The notes beneath the pieces are model-generated. The model saw nothing but the letters and a program-made list of their open reading frames with translations. It ran no database searches and was not told the origin of the DNA. From Brachionus koreanus (taxonomy: Eukaryota > Rotifera > Eurotatoria > Ploima > Brachionidae), in assembly GCA_016987375.1 (NCBI GenBank), contig PJRA01000172.1:212680-276679 (forward strand): DNA of 64,000 bases. Direction: 5' to 3'. This document shows positions 23,664 to 34,259 of this stretch, in pieces (the stretch's first letter is position 1; every line of letters begins with the position of its first letter). Both the position numbers and the translations under genes were made by a program.

Positions 23664-24471
23664 ATGACCGCCTTAAATGAAGATGTTAATGCTCCTGACG
23701 AGAGTCAAAACACACCTAAAGCTAACACTCAATCCAAAGAACAGTTTATTCAGTCCCAAAAAGAAAGAACTCTTTTTTGTATAAATATTGATAATAATTG
23801 CACCGAAGATATTTTATACGAACTTTTTCTTCAAGTAATTATGCTAACCATTTTGTTTAAACAAAGTTTATTGATCTAATTTACAAAAGGTTGGGCCAAT
23901 TGACAATATTGTTCGAAAAGCTGACAGAAATGGGAATATAATTGCTTTAATAACATATAAGCACATAGAGTCATGTGATTATGCTATTCGGCTGTTCAAT
24001 GGAATCAAGCTATTCAATCAGTCTTTGAAAGTTCAGCAGAGTCAGCCTGGGGGCCAAGTGGGAACCAAAGGTTCATCTACAAATCTTGCATCTGGATCGA
24101 ATACCCCTGCCAATCAATCTTTTCAAAACATATATAATAGAAAGTCAATAGAAAGTGTTCCAAATGGGAATGAGTTGCCTGCACAGAGCTTAATGGGGCT
24201 AATGTTTATGCAACAACAATTTGCTCAGAATATCCAACAATTCAGTACTCCTCAATCTTATCATAGATCACATTCAATAGGAGAATCCGATGTTGATTAC
24301 CGGACAAGCAGACGAAACGAGCGTCAACATCAACACCATGGTGGTAGATTTCAACGCAATTTTTCCCATCATCAGAGAGATAGCTCCCAACAAGAGAGAG
24401 ATTTCAGAGATCATAGAAGATCTTACAAACGTTCGAGATCTAGATCTCCGACGAGCAAGCGAAGAAGATAA
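23664..24471 (+). CDS. RBM7: RBM7/RBM11-like RNA-binding protein
   Basis: Two exons (23664-23834 and 23890-24471) join at LQ|VGPIDN, exactly where the RRM needs it. The N-terminal RRM has RNP2-like LFCINI and the family-type sequence ELFLQVGPIDNIVRKADRNG, ending SCDYAIRLFNGIKLFNQSLK. The phrase AxxLxNGIKLxxxxxK is characteristic of RBM7/RBM11, the RNA-binding subunit of the nuclear exosome targeting (NEXT) complex. The C-terminal half is low-complexity, rich in Q, N, H and S, and ends in an RS tail (RSYKRSRSRSPTSKRRR) as in vertebrate RBM7. The start Met is preceded by TAAAAGCA. Assignment to RBM7 rather than another small RRM protein rests on the RRM. Confidence 0.8.
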
Positions 24472-25122
24472 ATAAAAAAATTTAAATGTATATTTTTTAT
24501 ACTTATAAAATATAATGATTATAATTTTAAATGATCATTATTTTTTAAAATGATCAAAAAGTGTTTTGTTATTTGTTAATATTAAATAATTTCAAATATT
24601 TTTCTTTTTTTTTTTGGTTATGTATTTGTTTTATTTTCAAAAGTAATCATTAAATAAAACGCAATTTATCCTTTATTTCTTTGTTTAATTTGATTAATTT
24701 AAGTTAAAAAATTAAAATAACATATCATCATTTATTTTATTTTTCATATTAAATCAAAGTAATTATAAAAGCAAACAAAAAAATGGAAAAATAAGAGAAA
24801 AAAATTTAAATGCATTGATTAATTTTCTATTTGTTTTTTTCCTTCCATTTGTCTAATTCAAATGAGTTAATATTAGTTAAAAATTCTATATGATGAAAAC
24901 ATGCTTACTCTTTATATTTCTCAATTGCATTCAATTTAACCATTTTTCTTTCTTTTGGAGCAAGAGATGTGCTTGAATAAAACTTATAAATAATCAATTT
25001 TTAAAAGCTTTTTAAATTTCTCACTAATTCAAATTTGAATTGACTTTATAATGTCTTGGTTGTTTAATTTCAGTAGGGTTAACATCTTTAAATAATTATT
25101 TGAAGAACAAGAAAATGAATTC

Positions 25123-25591
25123 TTAAACTAAATTTTTCTCACGCTGGTCCCAATTTTCCTCTTCACCAAAAGGATTTTGATAAGATGATGTAGTTTCATT
25201 GGTAATGATGCTGTCCAAATCGTCATCATTATTATCAGCATTTTTTCTATGTGTCTCAACTTGATTAAAATGTTTTACAAAAAAATTAATTGTTATTTTT
25301 TCATTTATATTTTTGTTTTACTTAGTGAAGCTTCATAAACTAACCTTGTTTTATCTGGACAGACCATTATATGATTTCTCATTTGAAGTCGTGTCATTAT
25401 ATGTTTTGCATTGAAGGGACACATTTCAATTCCAATATTAGCAAAGAGCTGTTTTTGAAAAACTATTCATTAGTTAAAGGATAACATTTAATAACCATTA
25501 CTTTTCGACATTTTATAATGTGATTTTCGAATCTTGATGATCTGATTTTATGATTTTGATCAAATGGACAAATCAACAAATTGTCTTCCAT
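25123..25591 (-). CDS. GTSF1-like CHHC zinc-finger protein (Asterix family)
   Basis: Three small exons. Exon 1 from Met at 25591 encodes one CHHC U11-48K-type finger (CPFDQNHKIRSSRFENHIIK then C). Exon 2 encodes a second (CPFNAKHIMTRLQMRNHIMV then C). The last exon is short and acidic and ends NPFGEEENWDQREKNLV. Two tandem CHHC fingers followed by an acidic tail with a tryptophan is the GTSF1 layout. GTSF1/Asterix proteins bind PIWI proteins and help piRNA-guided transposon silencing; the tail tryptophans of known members contact PIWI. The splice into the last exon needs a donor GTTTAT after ...DKTRL, the only choice that keeps the frame open, so that junction is less certain. The full protein is about 113 residues. 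Confidence 0.85.
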
Positions 25592-25766
25592 TTTATTTTG
25601 TTTTAAATTAAATTTTTCAATTTCAACTATTGTATTTATACATAATCATAAAGCTTTTTGTGTAATTTAAATTTTGCATTTTAATAAATTTATTTCATTA
25701 GATCAAATTAAATTTTGCATAAGTACTTAAAAATTTTAATTTTATTAATGGACTAAATAAAAAAGT

Positions 25767-25979
25767 TTAATCTAACATTGGAAACATAGATCTCCTCTCC
25801 GAACAGCTCATCGTTGAATAGAAGTTACTTTTGCTGATAGTTGTTTTACTCTCTATCGTATTCCTTGAATCAAGACGTCTTTGTCCAACATCATGTCTGC
25901 TAATCTGCTTAATGAATTTTGTTAAATTTGATAGAAAAAAATAGAAGAAAAAGTAACGAAATTTAATTAGCTTTGACAT
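25767..25979 (-). CDS. Small hypothetical protein, 70 aa
   Basis: Met at 25979, stop at 25767. The N-terminal third is hydrophobic and aromatic (FRYFFFYFFLSNLTKF), possibly a signal anchor. It is followed by a polar tail with RHDVGQRRLDSRN and SCSERRSMFPMLD. Codon use in the tail is less AT-driven than chance frames nearby, the main reason to list it. No family recognised, and it could be an exon of a larger gene. Confidence 0.3.
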   Translation of the reverse strand: MSKLIKFRYFFFYFFLSNLTKFIKQISRHDVGQRRLDSRNTIESKTTISKSNFYSTMSCSERRSMFPMLD

Positions 25980-26282
25980 AAAAAACCAATTCAGTCAAGT
26001 TTTAAAATCAGATTATCAAGCCAATTTTAAAATTTTTATCTATAAAAAAAATTTGATAAGGACATCGACATTTTGAATTGTTTCCTCTTAATTAAAAATA
26101 TTTTTTAAGTAAGTCCTTCGTTATGCACCTAATAAAACAAATACTTAATAAATTTTGAAATTTTATGTCATTTTATGGAAAAAAGGCTTATTAATTAATA
26201 TGTTAAGTGTAACGAAAAATATGCTTAAAGTAAGATAGGTAAAAGATTGGCTTTAAAAATTTAAAAAAGCTAATACGAGCCT

Positions 26283-26450
26283 CAATTAGAGCGATTGTAT
26301 GCTTCTCTTCAAGAAAAATATCCTTCTTTGGTTAACCGAAATGAAAATTTATTTCCTCAAAATAACGCTTGACTTCATATAACTAAAAAAAACAATGGCA
26401 ATAGATAGCCAGAAGAAAAGGGATTGAATTTTGGCTCATTTTCTTATGAA
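26283..26450 (+). pseudogene. Mariner-family transposase fossil
   Basis: Translation from 26283 gives QLERLYASLQEKYPSLVNRN then ENLFPQNNA-stop-LHITKKT. This matches the QLxRLxxALxxKRPxLxNRK...QDNARPH block of mariner transposases, around the second catalytic Asp. Here the Asp position reads Asn and the following Arg is a stop. Only this fragment is recognisable and no terminal repeats were found. Confidence 0.7.
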
Positions 26451-26812
26451 ATTTTACTAACTATGACCAAAAAAAATTAAAAAAAAATAAAAACATAAAT
26501 TTTTCATTCACTCTAAAAATAAAAAATTTAAATTTAAAAATAAATTTTTACAAAAGAAAGATTTTAATTAGGGAATTAATTTATTAAAGAGAGAATAAAA
26601 TTTTTATTTTTATTTTGCTTATAATACACTTTTACAAATCTAAAACTACAAAACAATTTATTTTTTCTGATATTTTGTTGGCTTACTTTTGTCTTATATT
26701 TTTACTTAAGTATTATAAATACCATAATCATTATTTATAATTTGATTTAACTTTTTTAAAATTTGAAATATTGTAAAATCTAAATAGCATTTCATTCTAT
26801 TAATTTGCAGCA

Positions 26813-28823
26813 ATGATTCAAATTGGATTTAGTATACTTAAAAAAACCAGACCACATAGACTTTTCAACTCAAATAGTGGCTTTAATTGGCAAGGTATTT
26901 GTACTTAAAAAAATTAATTTTATACTCTTATTTAAAAAATTACAATCAACAAAGGAAAAAGAAAATTTTTGTCTGAAAGTTATTATTGCTATGATCAATG
27001 GGACAAATATTTAGTGTCTGATTTAGTCAAAAAAGTTGGCCCTGGTAAAATAAATGCCCACAATAAAGATAAATTTTTTTGTAATGTTTATTTTGTTTTA
27101 TTAGTTAATCAGTATTCGATTTCTATCAGCGATAGGCTAAAAAATAAAGGCTTAGTTACACCTTTGGACATGGATCTGGTAGACAATTTATACTAATTTT
27201 GAAAAAATTTATTCTATTTTAATTCTATTTTTTATTTAAAGTTAGCCACCAAAATTATTCATGTGAATAATATTCAAGAACTTGAATTTATCGAAAATAT
27301 ATTTTTAAAGTGATATAGAATTTAGGAAAATGATGCAAAATATTAAAATTTAATATAAATTTCTAGCTTTAGAAAAACTCAACCAGCTTTGTTTGTTAGA
27401 GATTCAATGCACTACAGTTTTGTAAGAAATTATATGGACTTGAATCAGTCGGATAGGCTTTTACAAATTTTAAAATTAAAGGTTTATTTACTGTAAATAT
27501 CACTATGCATCTAATTTTTTTTTTCAAGTACAAATATGGAATTTTTCTCGACTCTTATACAGCTAATATGTTGATGGATTATTTTGTAAAAAATGGAAAT
27601 TACAAGAATGCAGCATTAACAGCTCATGAAATAATGCTGCAAGAAAATAATGAAAATGAATTGAACCTTGCAGCATGTTTGTTGACATGTTTAAAATGTT
27701 TAAGAAGTGGAATTGTTGATGATGAACAAGAAAAGTCCAATAAAGAAGATGAACAACAAACTAAGGTACTAAAAGTAGTTTAAAGGAAAAAATTTAATCA
27801 TATATTTGAAGGAAAAACGATTAGTTTATTTTTTGAGAAAAGAGTTTAATGATGAACATTTTGATTTGAAAAGCATTGCTAAGCTTTGCGGAAAAACCAT
27901 ATATTTTTCAAGCAAACATTTAAAAATGGATGATCAAAATTTAAATAAAAATATGATAGTAATTTTTTTTTATTTTTTAATTAATTTAATCAATTTAATA
28001 ATCAAGTTGTATGGATTAGTTCAATACGAAAAGTATGATAAAGCTGTTGAATTTTGGCAAAATTCATTGATTAAAAATAACGAGACCACATATCAATTTA
28101 TAGTAGATTTAATTTGATTTAATTTCAAATTTTTATAATCTTGTAAAAACATTAGATTGATGATTTTAGAAAAGTTATTGAATCTTTGGTAGCAAATGAA
28201 GAAAAAAGTCAGAAATTTTCGGAAATGATACAAAAATGGAATGTAAGAAAAGAAGGAATCTTTGTTAAAAAAAAATTATAATCTCAATTTAGCATTTAAG
28301 TCAAATTTTGGACTCAGAGTCTTCAAAGTTTATTTCTAGCACCAATGTTGAATCTGTTATTCAAAAAGTTGAAGATGTTTTAAATAAAATTAATGAACAG
28401 CAGAGTAAAAAAGATATCGAAATGCAAAATGAATTGTTTGTTAAATGGAACCAAGAGCAAAATAATGAACTGAATCAACAAATAAAAAACTTTACAATCG
28501 AGCAAAAGAAAAAAAATATTCTTAAACGACTTGATGAGTTAGAGAAACAAGAAGAGATGATTACATTTTTTGAAAAACGTCAAGAAATAATAGACGCATA
28601 TTATGGCAAAGGTTTTCCGACTGAATATCCTTCCGATATTCCAATAGAACCAGAAGAGTCTATTTTCAAAGCAAAATCTGAGAGACACTTCAAACCATGG
28701 CCAAAATATATGAATAGACCCAAAAGCTCATACGGAATAAGCAAATCGAGAGCTATTAAACTTGACTCGCTTAAAAAAATCTACTTGACCAACTCCAATC
28801 AGTCACAAAAAAATGAAAATTAA
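26813..28823 (+). CDS. MRPS27: Small ribosomal subunit protein mS27 (mitochondrial MRPS27)
   Basis: A pentatricopeptide-type component of the mitochondrial small ribosomal subunit. About nine exons with 45-65-bp introns join in phase from Met at 26813. The N-terminus (MIQIGFSILKKTRPHRLFNS) is basic and presequence-like. Next are SESYYCYDQWDK and the diagnostic YKYGIFLDSYTANMLMDYFV then KNGNYKNAALTAHEIMLQE, which aligns closely with the mammalian YGIF-D-x-F-x-NLLMD-x-F segment. Then YGLVQYEKYDKAVEFWQNSL and a C-terminal coiled coil (NEQQSKKDIEMQNELFVKWN). The start codon lies 2 nt after an acceptor-like TAATTTGCAG. Confidence 0.9.
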
Positions 28824-28968
28824 AAAATTTTTTTTAATAAATTTAGATCTATCATTTTATCTCAATTTATTTGTTTTTTTTTTTTAAATTTTGGACTTAA
28901 ACCCAAAAAAAAATTAAATCACATCAAGATACAGGTTAATTTGATATTTTATCTTGATCAGAAATAAA

Positions 28969-29601
28969 ATGTCTAAAAATAGATCAAAATTTTTGACCAA
29001 AGCTAAAAAGAAAATATTTAAATTTAAATGTACTAGAGGAAATGTGAGCTCTATTATTGATGAAACAATCATTTATGAAAATGAAATTGAATCAAAAAAA
29101 ACTCTTAAATATTCACCTATTAAATTAGAAGCAAGACATTCGCTTTTGCAGATCAGAAAACAAACAAAAACAACAAATGAATATGATCATGAAGATTCAA
29201 ACATTAGTAAATTACCAATTTTAGTATTTACTCCAGAAAAAAATCCGAACAAATTTACAAGCACATTTGCTGATCGACCTCCGATCGAATCTTTTATGAC
29301 CGAAGATTTAACAGTTAATTCACCAAGTATAAGCTCAATAAACTATGTTAATTCTCAAATAACAGACAGTTTAATTACAAATGACAGCACTATCATTGGC
29401 ACAGAATTTGCTTATTCAAATATCCTCTATTGTTCACCTGAATTGAATAAGCATTCTACAGATTCGTTGATCACAGAGGATTTGACATATTTTTCGAGTA
29501 TCTTTTCAAATTCGTTAAGATCTAATGCAAGCAATTTTAAGACGGCTGGCTCAAAAAAATTACTTAGTATGACAAATAACTCGGGCGAAATTTTGGTCTG
29601 A
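28969..29601 (+). CDS. Orphan single-exon protein with repeated S/D-x-x-TEDLT motifs
   Basis: Open frame of 210 codons from Met at 28969, directly downstream of MRPS27 on the same strand (145 bp apart). Basic N-terminus (MSKNRSKFLTKAKKKIFKFK), then a Ser/Thr/Asn-rich, probably disordered protein. Three related units occur: SFMTEDLTVNS, SLITNDSTIIG and SLITEDLTYFS. No domain, signal peptide or membrane segment. I do not recognise a family. Length, codon use and motif repetition support a real gene, perhaps fast-evolving. Confidence 0.6.
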   Translation: MSKNRSKFLTKAKKKIFKFKCTRGNVSSIIDETIIYENEIESKKTLKYSPIKLEARHSLLQIRKQTKTTNEYDHEDSNISKLPILVFTPEKNPNKFTSTFADRPPIESFMTEDLTVNSPSISSINYVNSQITDSLITNDSTIIGTEFAYSNILYCSPELNKHSTDSLITEDLTYFSSIFSNSLRSNASNFKTAGSKKLLSMTNNSGEILV

Positions 29602-29609
29602 AATTTATT

Positions 29610-30098
29610 ATCTAATATGATATTTTTATTTTAAAAATATATGTAAATTAATTTCATCGAATTTAATTTCCAATTTGAATTTATTAATTGTGCATTTAAA
29701 TAAAATTTTCAATTTATTTTTTTTTATTTAAAATAATTTTTTTCAAATCTAATTGAATTTAATTTTTACTCAACAACAATATAAAGTAAAACTATCCCAT
29801 TTTTTTATACCGAAAAAATTATTGCCTTTTCTTATTTTTAAAAAAATCATTCTGTTTTCTTTGTTTGATTTTTAAGTTTAACTTTTACTTTGCTCTGTGT
29901 TTTTGTTTTAACTCAAAAGCAAAATAAAATATCATTTTGCTTAATTTTGATTTTTGATAATTTTAGTAATAAATCAAAATATTGAGATATAAAAATTTTA
30001 TTGAAAAGATTGAGGTGATTATTGATTTGAGAATTAAATTTAATTGTATTATTATAAAAAAAAAGAGAAATAGTTTTAAAGATTATTTAATATAAATG
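29610..30098. other. Gene-free AT-rich intergenic stretch
   Basis: Homopolymer-rich sequence between the orphan gene and the inverted-repeat element. No exon or RNA gene recognised. Confidence 0.5.
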
Positions 30099-30426
30099 CT
30101 TAGTTACAAAAATTACAGTACAAAAAGGAAAAAACTAAATAAATATTTTTCTAGTTGTGCAAAAATGGTCCTGTAAACAGTACAATGTTGTACAAGTTTG
30201 TACAAACGAATTCTATATTCTCCAAATTCTCTTCATTTCCCTGTAAAATGCACTTCATTAAAAAAACATTAGATAAAATTTGCACTAAATTGCACAATTT
30301 CTGCAGAGCTTAGAATTCGTTTGTACAAACTTATCAACATTTTAATGTTTACAGGACCAATTTTGCACAACTAGAAAAATAATTATTTAGTTTTTTCCTT
30401 TTTGTACTGTAAATTTTGTAACTAAG
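30099..30426. mobile_element. 328-bp inverted-repeat element (long-arm MITE)
   Basis: Nearly the whole element is two inverted arms of about 120 bp. The left arm begins CTTAGTTACAAAAATTACAG and the right arm on the minus strand begins CTTAGTTACAAAATTTACAG. Both continue TACAAAAAGGAAAAAACTAA and later carry TTGTACAAACGAATTCT. A short spacer with CTGTAAAATGCACTTC separates them. A related copy truncated by an assembly gap is at 47481-47790 and a more decayed one at about 33830-33960. Non-coding; the mobilising transposase is unknown. Confidence 0.85.
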
Positions 30427-30628
30427 TTTTCACATTGCCGTAAAAAGCTATTATGTGTTGAGGTTTCAAGTGGAGGTGCTTGAACCAACGGTTATTTTTT
30501 ATAGTTACTGTTGAGGTTTTAAATAAAAGACAGCTTTAAGGTTTAAACATTTTTATTCGAGACAATTTTATTTTAACAAAAGAGAGTATATTTTTAACAA
30601 AAAACAAAACTTAATTTTAACAATGTTT

Positions 30629-30666
30629 CATCACTAGTCCTTGACATAAGCCAAGTACTAGTGATG
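30629..30666. other. Strong hairpin in a less AT-rich patch
   Basis: TCATCACTAGT and ACTAGTGATGA form a perfect 11-bp stem around an 16-nt loop that can pair further (CTTG / CAAG). It lies in a patch at 30430-30740 that is less AT-rich than its surroundings and may be a repeat fragment. No function assigned. Confidence 0.4.
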
Positions 30667-30739
30667 AGGAGTGAGGAGCTACAGAGTTAGTCCGCAACAT
30701 ATGGTTGCAGCAGCCTTGTTTGCTTTTCTTGTTTGGATT

Positions 30740-31412
30740 ATTTAGCTAAATCCTAAATCAATAATGGGAGATATTGAAAAAGCGTGCACTTTTCTAAACT
30801 ATTAGGAAGTTTTTTTTTAAGTTAAAATTTTGATTTTATTACGATTTAATTTTCAAATAAATTTTCAAATAATAAATTTAATAATAAATTTTATTTCGAT
30901 TCTTATGTTTTTATAAAAATGGAATGATTAACAATAGGAAAATTTTTTCGTGATATAAAAAAACATATTAAAACTTCCTCCTAAAATTGACTGTGATTAT
31001 AAAATATTATTTAAATGATGATTAAAATAAAGTCAAATAGGGAAAAAATTGATCACTCACTACAAAATTCTTGTAGGAAAATAAATATTATTTGAAATAA
31101 TTAAACACTAAATGATGAAAACTTATACGAAATAGAAGAAATTTTTGAAATAAAATGAGAATTTTTTCAGCCATCGTGACTAATTAACGAAAAAATTTTT
31201 AAATTATTAAATTCAAATAGCTTAAACGCTCTTTTAATTAGAAAAAGAATCAAATTAGTTTTATAAGCTTAAACCCTAAAACTTTTTATCAAATTAAAAA
31301 ACAAAAATTTAACATAATTACCATGGAAATTACAAAAAAATATATTTAAAAATTAAAGTTTATTTATGCTGCTAATCGCATTGAGCCAAAATAAAACCTT
31401 AATTGTTCTGAA
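30740..31412. other. Gene-free AT-rich stretch
   Basis: Nothing recognised. It probably holds the promoter of the C8orf74 homologue. Confidence 0.5.
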
Positions 31413-32432
31413 ATGAGTATAACACAAGAAGCCATTAAAAGGATAGCTTTATCAAATAATGTAAGTAGAATCATTTGATAGAAATTATTTTATTAATTCT
31501 AAAATAAAGAAAAATGACGCTATTAATGAACTTCGAAAAAATATTGTTCCCAATTACAAAATTCGCTCTGATTTTTGGCGACATGAAATTTTCTTGAATT
31601 TAATCTACGATCTAATTGCTCATTGTCTTAAAAAAGGATTTTCTCTCCACCAGTGTTTCGTATGCTCAAATTTTTTTGAAAATCTGCTCAATTTTATTCG
31701 AAAGTCTTCTTCTAAACTTCCATCACTTGTAGACCATATATTAGAAAATTTGAAAAAACTCCAACCTAAATTATGCGATAAGTCTCTACACGAGTTTATC
31801 GACTATCTAAATTTAACAATTTTAACTCATTTCAACTTGTACAAATATGTATTTTGTTTTGACAAAGACGATAATAGCTTGATTGTGAAAAATGCCTTTC
31901 ATATTCCTGTTGATGCTACTAAAGAAGACGACAAATCTGCCAAACCTTATGATACTTGGTTATACGAACAAAAGATCAAAACATTTGAAACAAAAGAAGA
32001 GGAAATAAAAAATAGATATGAAAATCAGCGCAAGGGATTATTAGCAGAGGAAGAAAACGCGTTTAAATTGATTGAATTTATCAAAAATGATGCATATGGT
32101 GCTGACAAACCTCTTGATGAGAAGGTACATTAAAATTTTACGAAAAATAAAGATTTTATTTGATTAAAAATTAATTATTTAATAAGAGTATGACAAAGTT
32201 GATTGACAACGCATCGATTCCCGTGATTAATTTTACTAAAAAAGTGCTCAAGTGTGATATGGATGAAGTAAAAGAAAATTACATCAACAACAAACAAAAG
32301 CAGGAAATCATCAATGCAGAAGGTTCGATTTTGTTTAATTCTTATTTTAAGTTATCTAAAATTTTTCTTCAAGTTGAAGCTCAAAAGGCAAAACAGTCAT
32401 CTTCAATTACACCAAAAGGCAAAAAAAAATGA
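31413..32432 (+). CDS. C8orf74 homologue (coiled-coil protein of unknown function)
   Basis: Three exons: 31413-31460, 31510-32124 and 32187-32432, all phase 0. The conserved core LIYDLIAHCLKKGFSLHQCF, HFNLYKYVFCFDKDDN and DTWLYEQKIKTFETKEEEIK aligns with vertebrate C8orf74. That family has a similar helical N-terminal domain, a YKLYQYV-like stretch, a WxxEQ motif and a lysine-rich end; here the protein ends SSITPKGKKK. Molecular function is not established; the human gene is testis-enriched. Length is about 300 residues, close to the family. The assignment is based on recalled similarity, so moderate. Confidence 0.7.
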
Positions 32433-32669
32433 TCTGTATATTAGAAATACTCTTTATTAATTAAATTTAATTAAATAAAATATTTAAAAAATTTAGATTT
32501 TCCATCAACTTATTTGTTCTTTGTATCAAATTCTATTTGAGAAGAAAAATTTAGTAAAATAAAATGAATTAAATATCCTAAAGCTTATTCTGGTTTTATG
32601 GCCAATATTGTATTAAATAATAATTAAATTTGTCAAGAGTATAAAATAACTTCCTTATGAAAAAATACT

Positions 32670-32975
32670 TGAAATAGTGGAACTATCAACCCTTAAAGAG
32701 AGAGGAGAGCAAGGCGACTTAATCTAGTGCTTTAAATTCTCGAAAGGATTGAGTATTTCTACTGGCATAACCCGAGCTATTTCACTAATTTCTTTCAATT
32801 GAAAGCCCAGCTAGAGGCATGCCGGGAGGTAAGCACAGGTTAGTGAAACAAATCACCATGATCAATCAAAGAAGAAACTTTCTATCGAACAGAATGGTTA
32901 AGAATTTGAATCGATTGCCGGCTGAAATAACTTCAGTAGATACCAAGAGCGACTTATTATACTTACAGATTATTG
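32670..32975 (+). pseudogene. CR1/L2-type LINE reverse transcriptase tail fossil
   Basis: Frame fragments LSTLKERGEQGDLI then CFKFSKGLSI, followed by RRNFLSNRMVKNLNRLPAEI, match the C-terminal end of CR1/L2/Jockey-like reverse transcriptases (R-x-RGDLIxxYKxxxG ... FSxRxVxxWNxLP). Stops and frameshifts are present. It lies just upstream of the SINE copy at 33064. Confidence 0.6.
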
Positions 32976-33063
32976 TTTATTATTGATAAAGAATCATAGG
33001 AGTAGAAAAATAAAAATTAAATTTTTTTAGTCAGTTTTTTCCTGAACTATTGAAGGAATTAGC

Positions 33064-33151
33064 CCGTATAGCCGAGTGGTTTGTGTGTTAGTCATGCAAG
33101 CAGAGGGTGAAGGGTTCAAAACCCACTGAGGGTGGAAAAATCTTCAAAATG
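33064..33151 (+). mobile_element. SINE copy, tRNA-derived 5' part
   Basis: Nearly identical over about 88 bp to the start of the complete SINE at 9375. A box TAGCCGAGTGG at 33069-33079, B box GGGTTCAAAACCC at 33112-33124, then ACTGAGGGTGGAAAAATCTT. After this the sequence diverges from the first copy, so it is either 3' truncated or from a subfamily with another body (possibly 33152-33360). Confidence 0.75.
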
Positions 33152-33829
33152 TCTGTGCAATATGGGGCGCATATTTAAACCCCTTTCATCAAAAAATAAC
33201 TTTTTTATTAACTATCACCTAAAATAATAGTAAACAAAGTTCTTAATCGTGTGGGACGTCCTGTAGGGACCAATTAAAAAAATTGGCTACTTTAATATCA
33301 ACAAAAGAAAAACACAGCTTGCTGGCGAGACACCGATTTCTAAGCGAACAAGATCCAAAAACTTTAAATCTTAATAAGAAATATTTGCGAATATTTTTAT
33401 TTTTATACCTTCAATTTTGTATTTTGTTACTTGAATCAATAAATTAATTTTTTCTAGATTGTGTTTCATTATAAAGAAATTTAGATTAAATGTAGGAATA
33501 AAATATTTTGTTGTAACACAGTGTAGGAATAGTCACTCCGTTTTATTAACTGAATAAAATTTTTGATCAATTTTCAATTTGCTCTTTTTTCTCAAAAATT
33601 TAAAATGCGTATTTTCGTTTCATTTTCAATTCACACATTCTTTAAACATTTAAAACTTTAAAATTTCAAATTAAATAAAAATAGCTATGCAATACAATAG
33701 CGCATTTTAAATTTTTTAGAAAAAAGTTATTTCTCTATGTTTTGATTAAAACCTATCAGTGATAAAATAAAGTTATCAGTGAGGCAATGAGGCAACACTA
33801 GAACAAAAATGACTGTAAAAATATTTTAA

Positions 33830-33960
33830 TCTTTGTTCTAATTTTGCACAAATGATTCTGTAAATTGAAAAAATTTGTATGAGTGAATTCTAAGGTATGC
33901 AAAAAATGCTGTGCTACTTTTTGCATTTTTTTTCTAGTCTTTTTAATCTAATATCAATAA
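33830..33960. repeat. Decayed copy of the 30099 inverted-repeat family
   Basis: Shares the order TTCTAATTTTGCACAAATG, CTGTAAATTG and GTGAATTCTAAGG then TGCAAAAA with the copies at 30099 and 47481. Only one arm is clear. Confidence 0.45.
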
Positions 33961-34259
33961 AGCGATTTTTAAATGTTGAAACTTTTTCCAAGTTTTTTAA
34001 TAAGTAAAAAAAATGCTGAAGTCGCCAAAGGCATTTTCTGTTTTTTTATTTTCACAATTCAATTTGGCTTGGCAAAAAAATTTAGCATAATAAGACAATC
34101 AATAGTAATAAAGCCTTACTTATACGCTTAAGTTGTTAATGCTTTAATTAAAGTGATGATTTTTTTTTAGCAATTTGCAAAAATAATTCATTTATTTTAA
34201 ATTAATTAGAAAAATATATTAAAAAAAATAAAAACAAAACAAAATATTGTTAAAACGAA

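Noticed and set aside
30629..30666. Intrinsic terminator or CRISPR-like palindrome
   Set aside because: Single isolated hairpin in a eukaryotic context, with no repeats or spacers around it.
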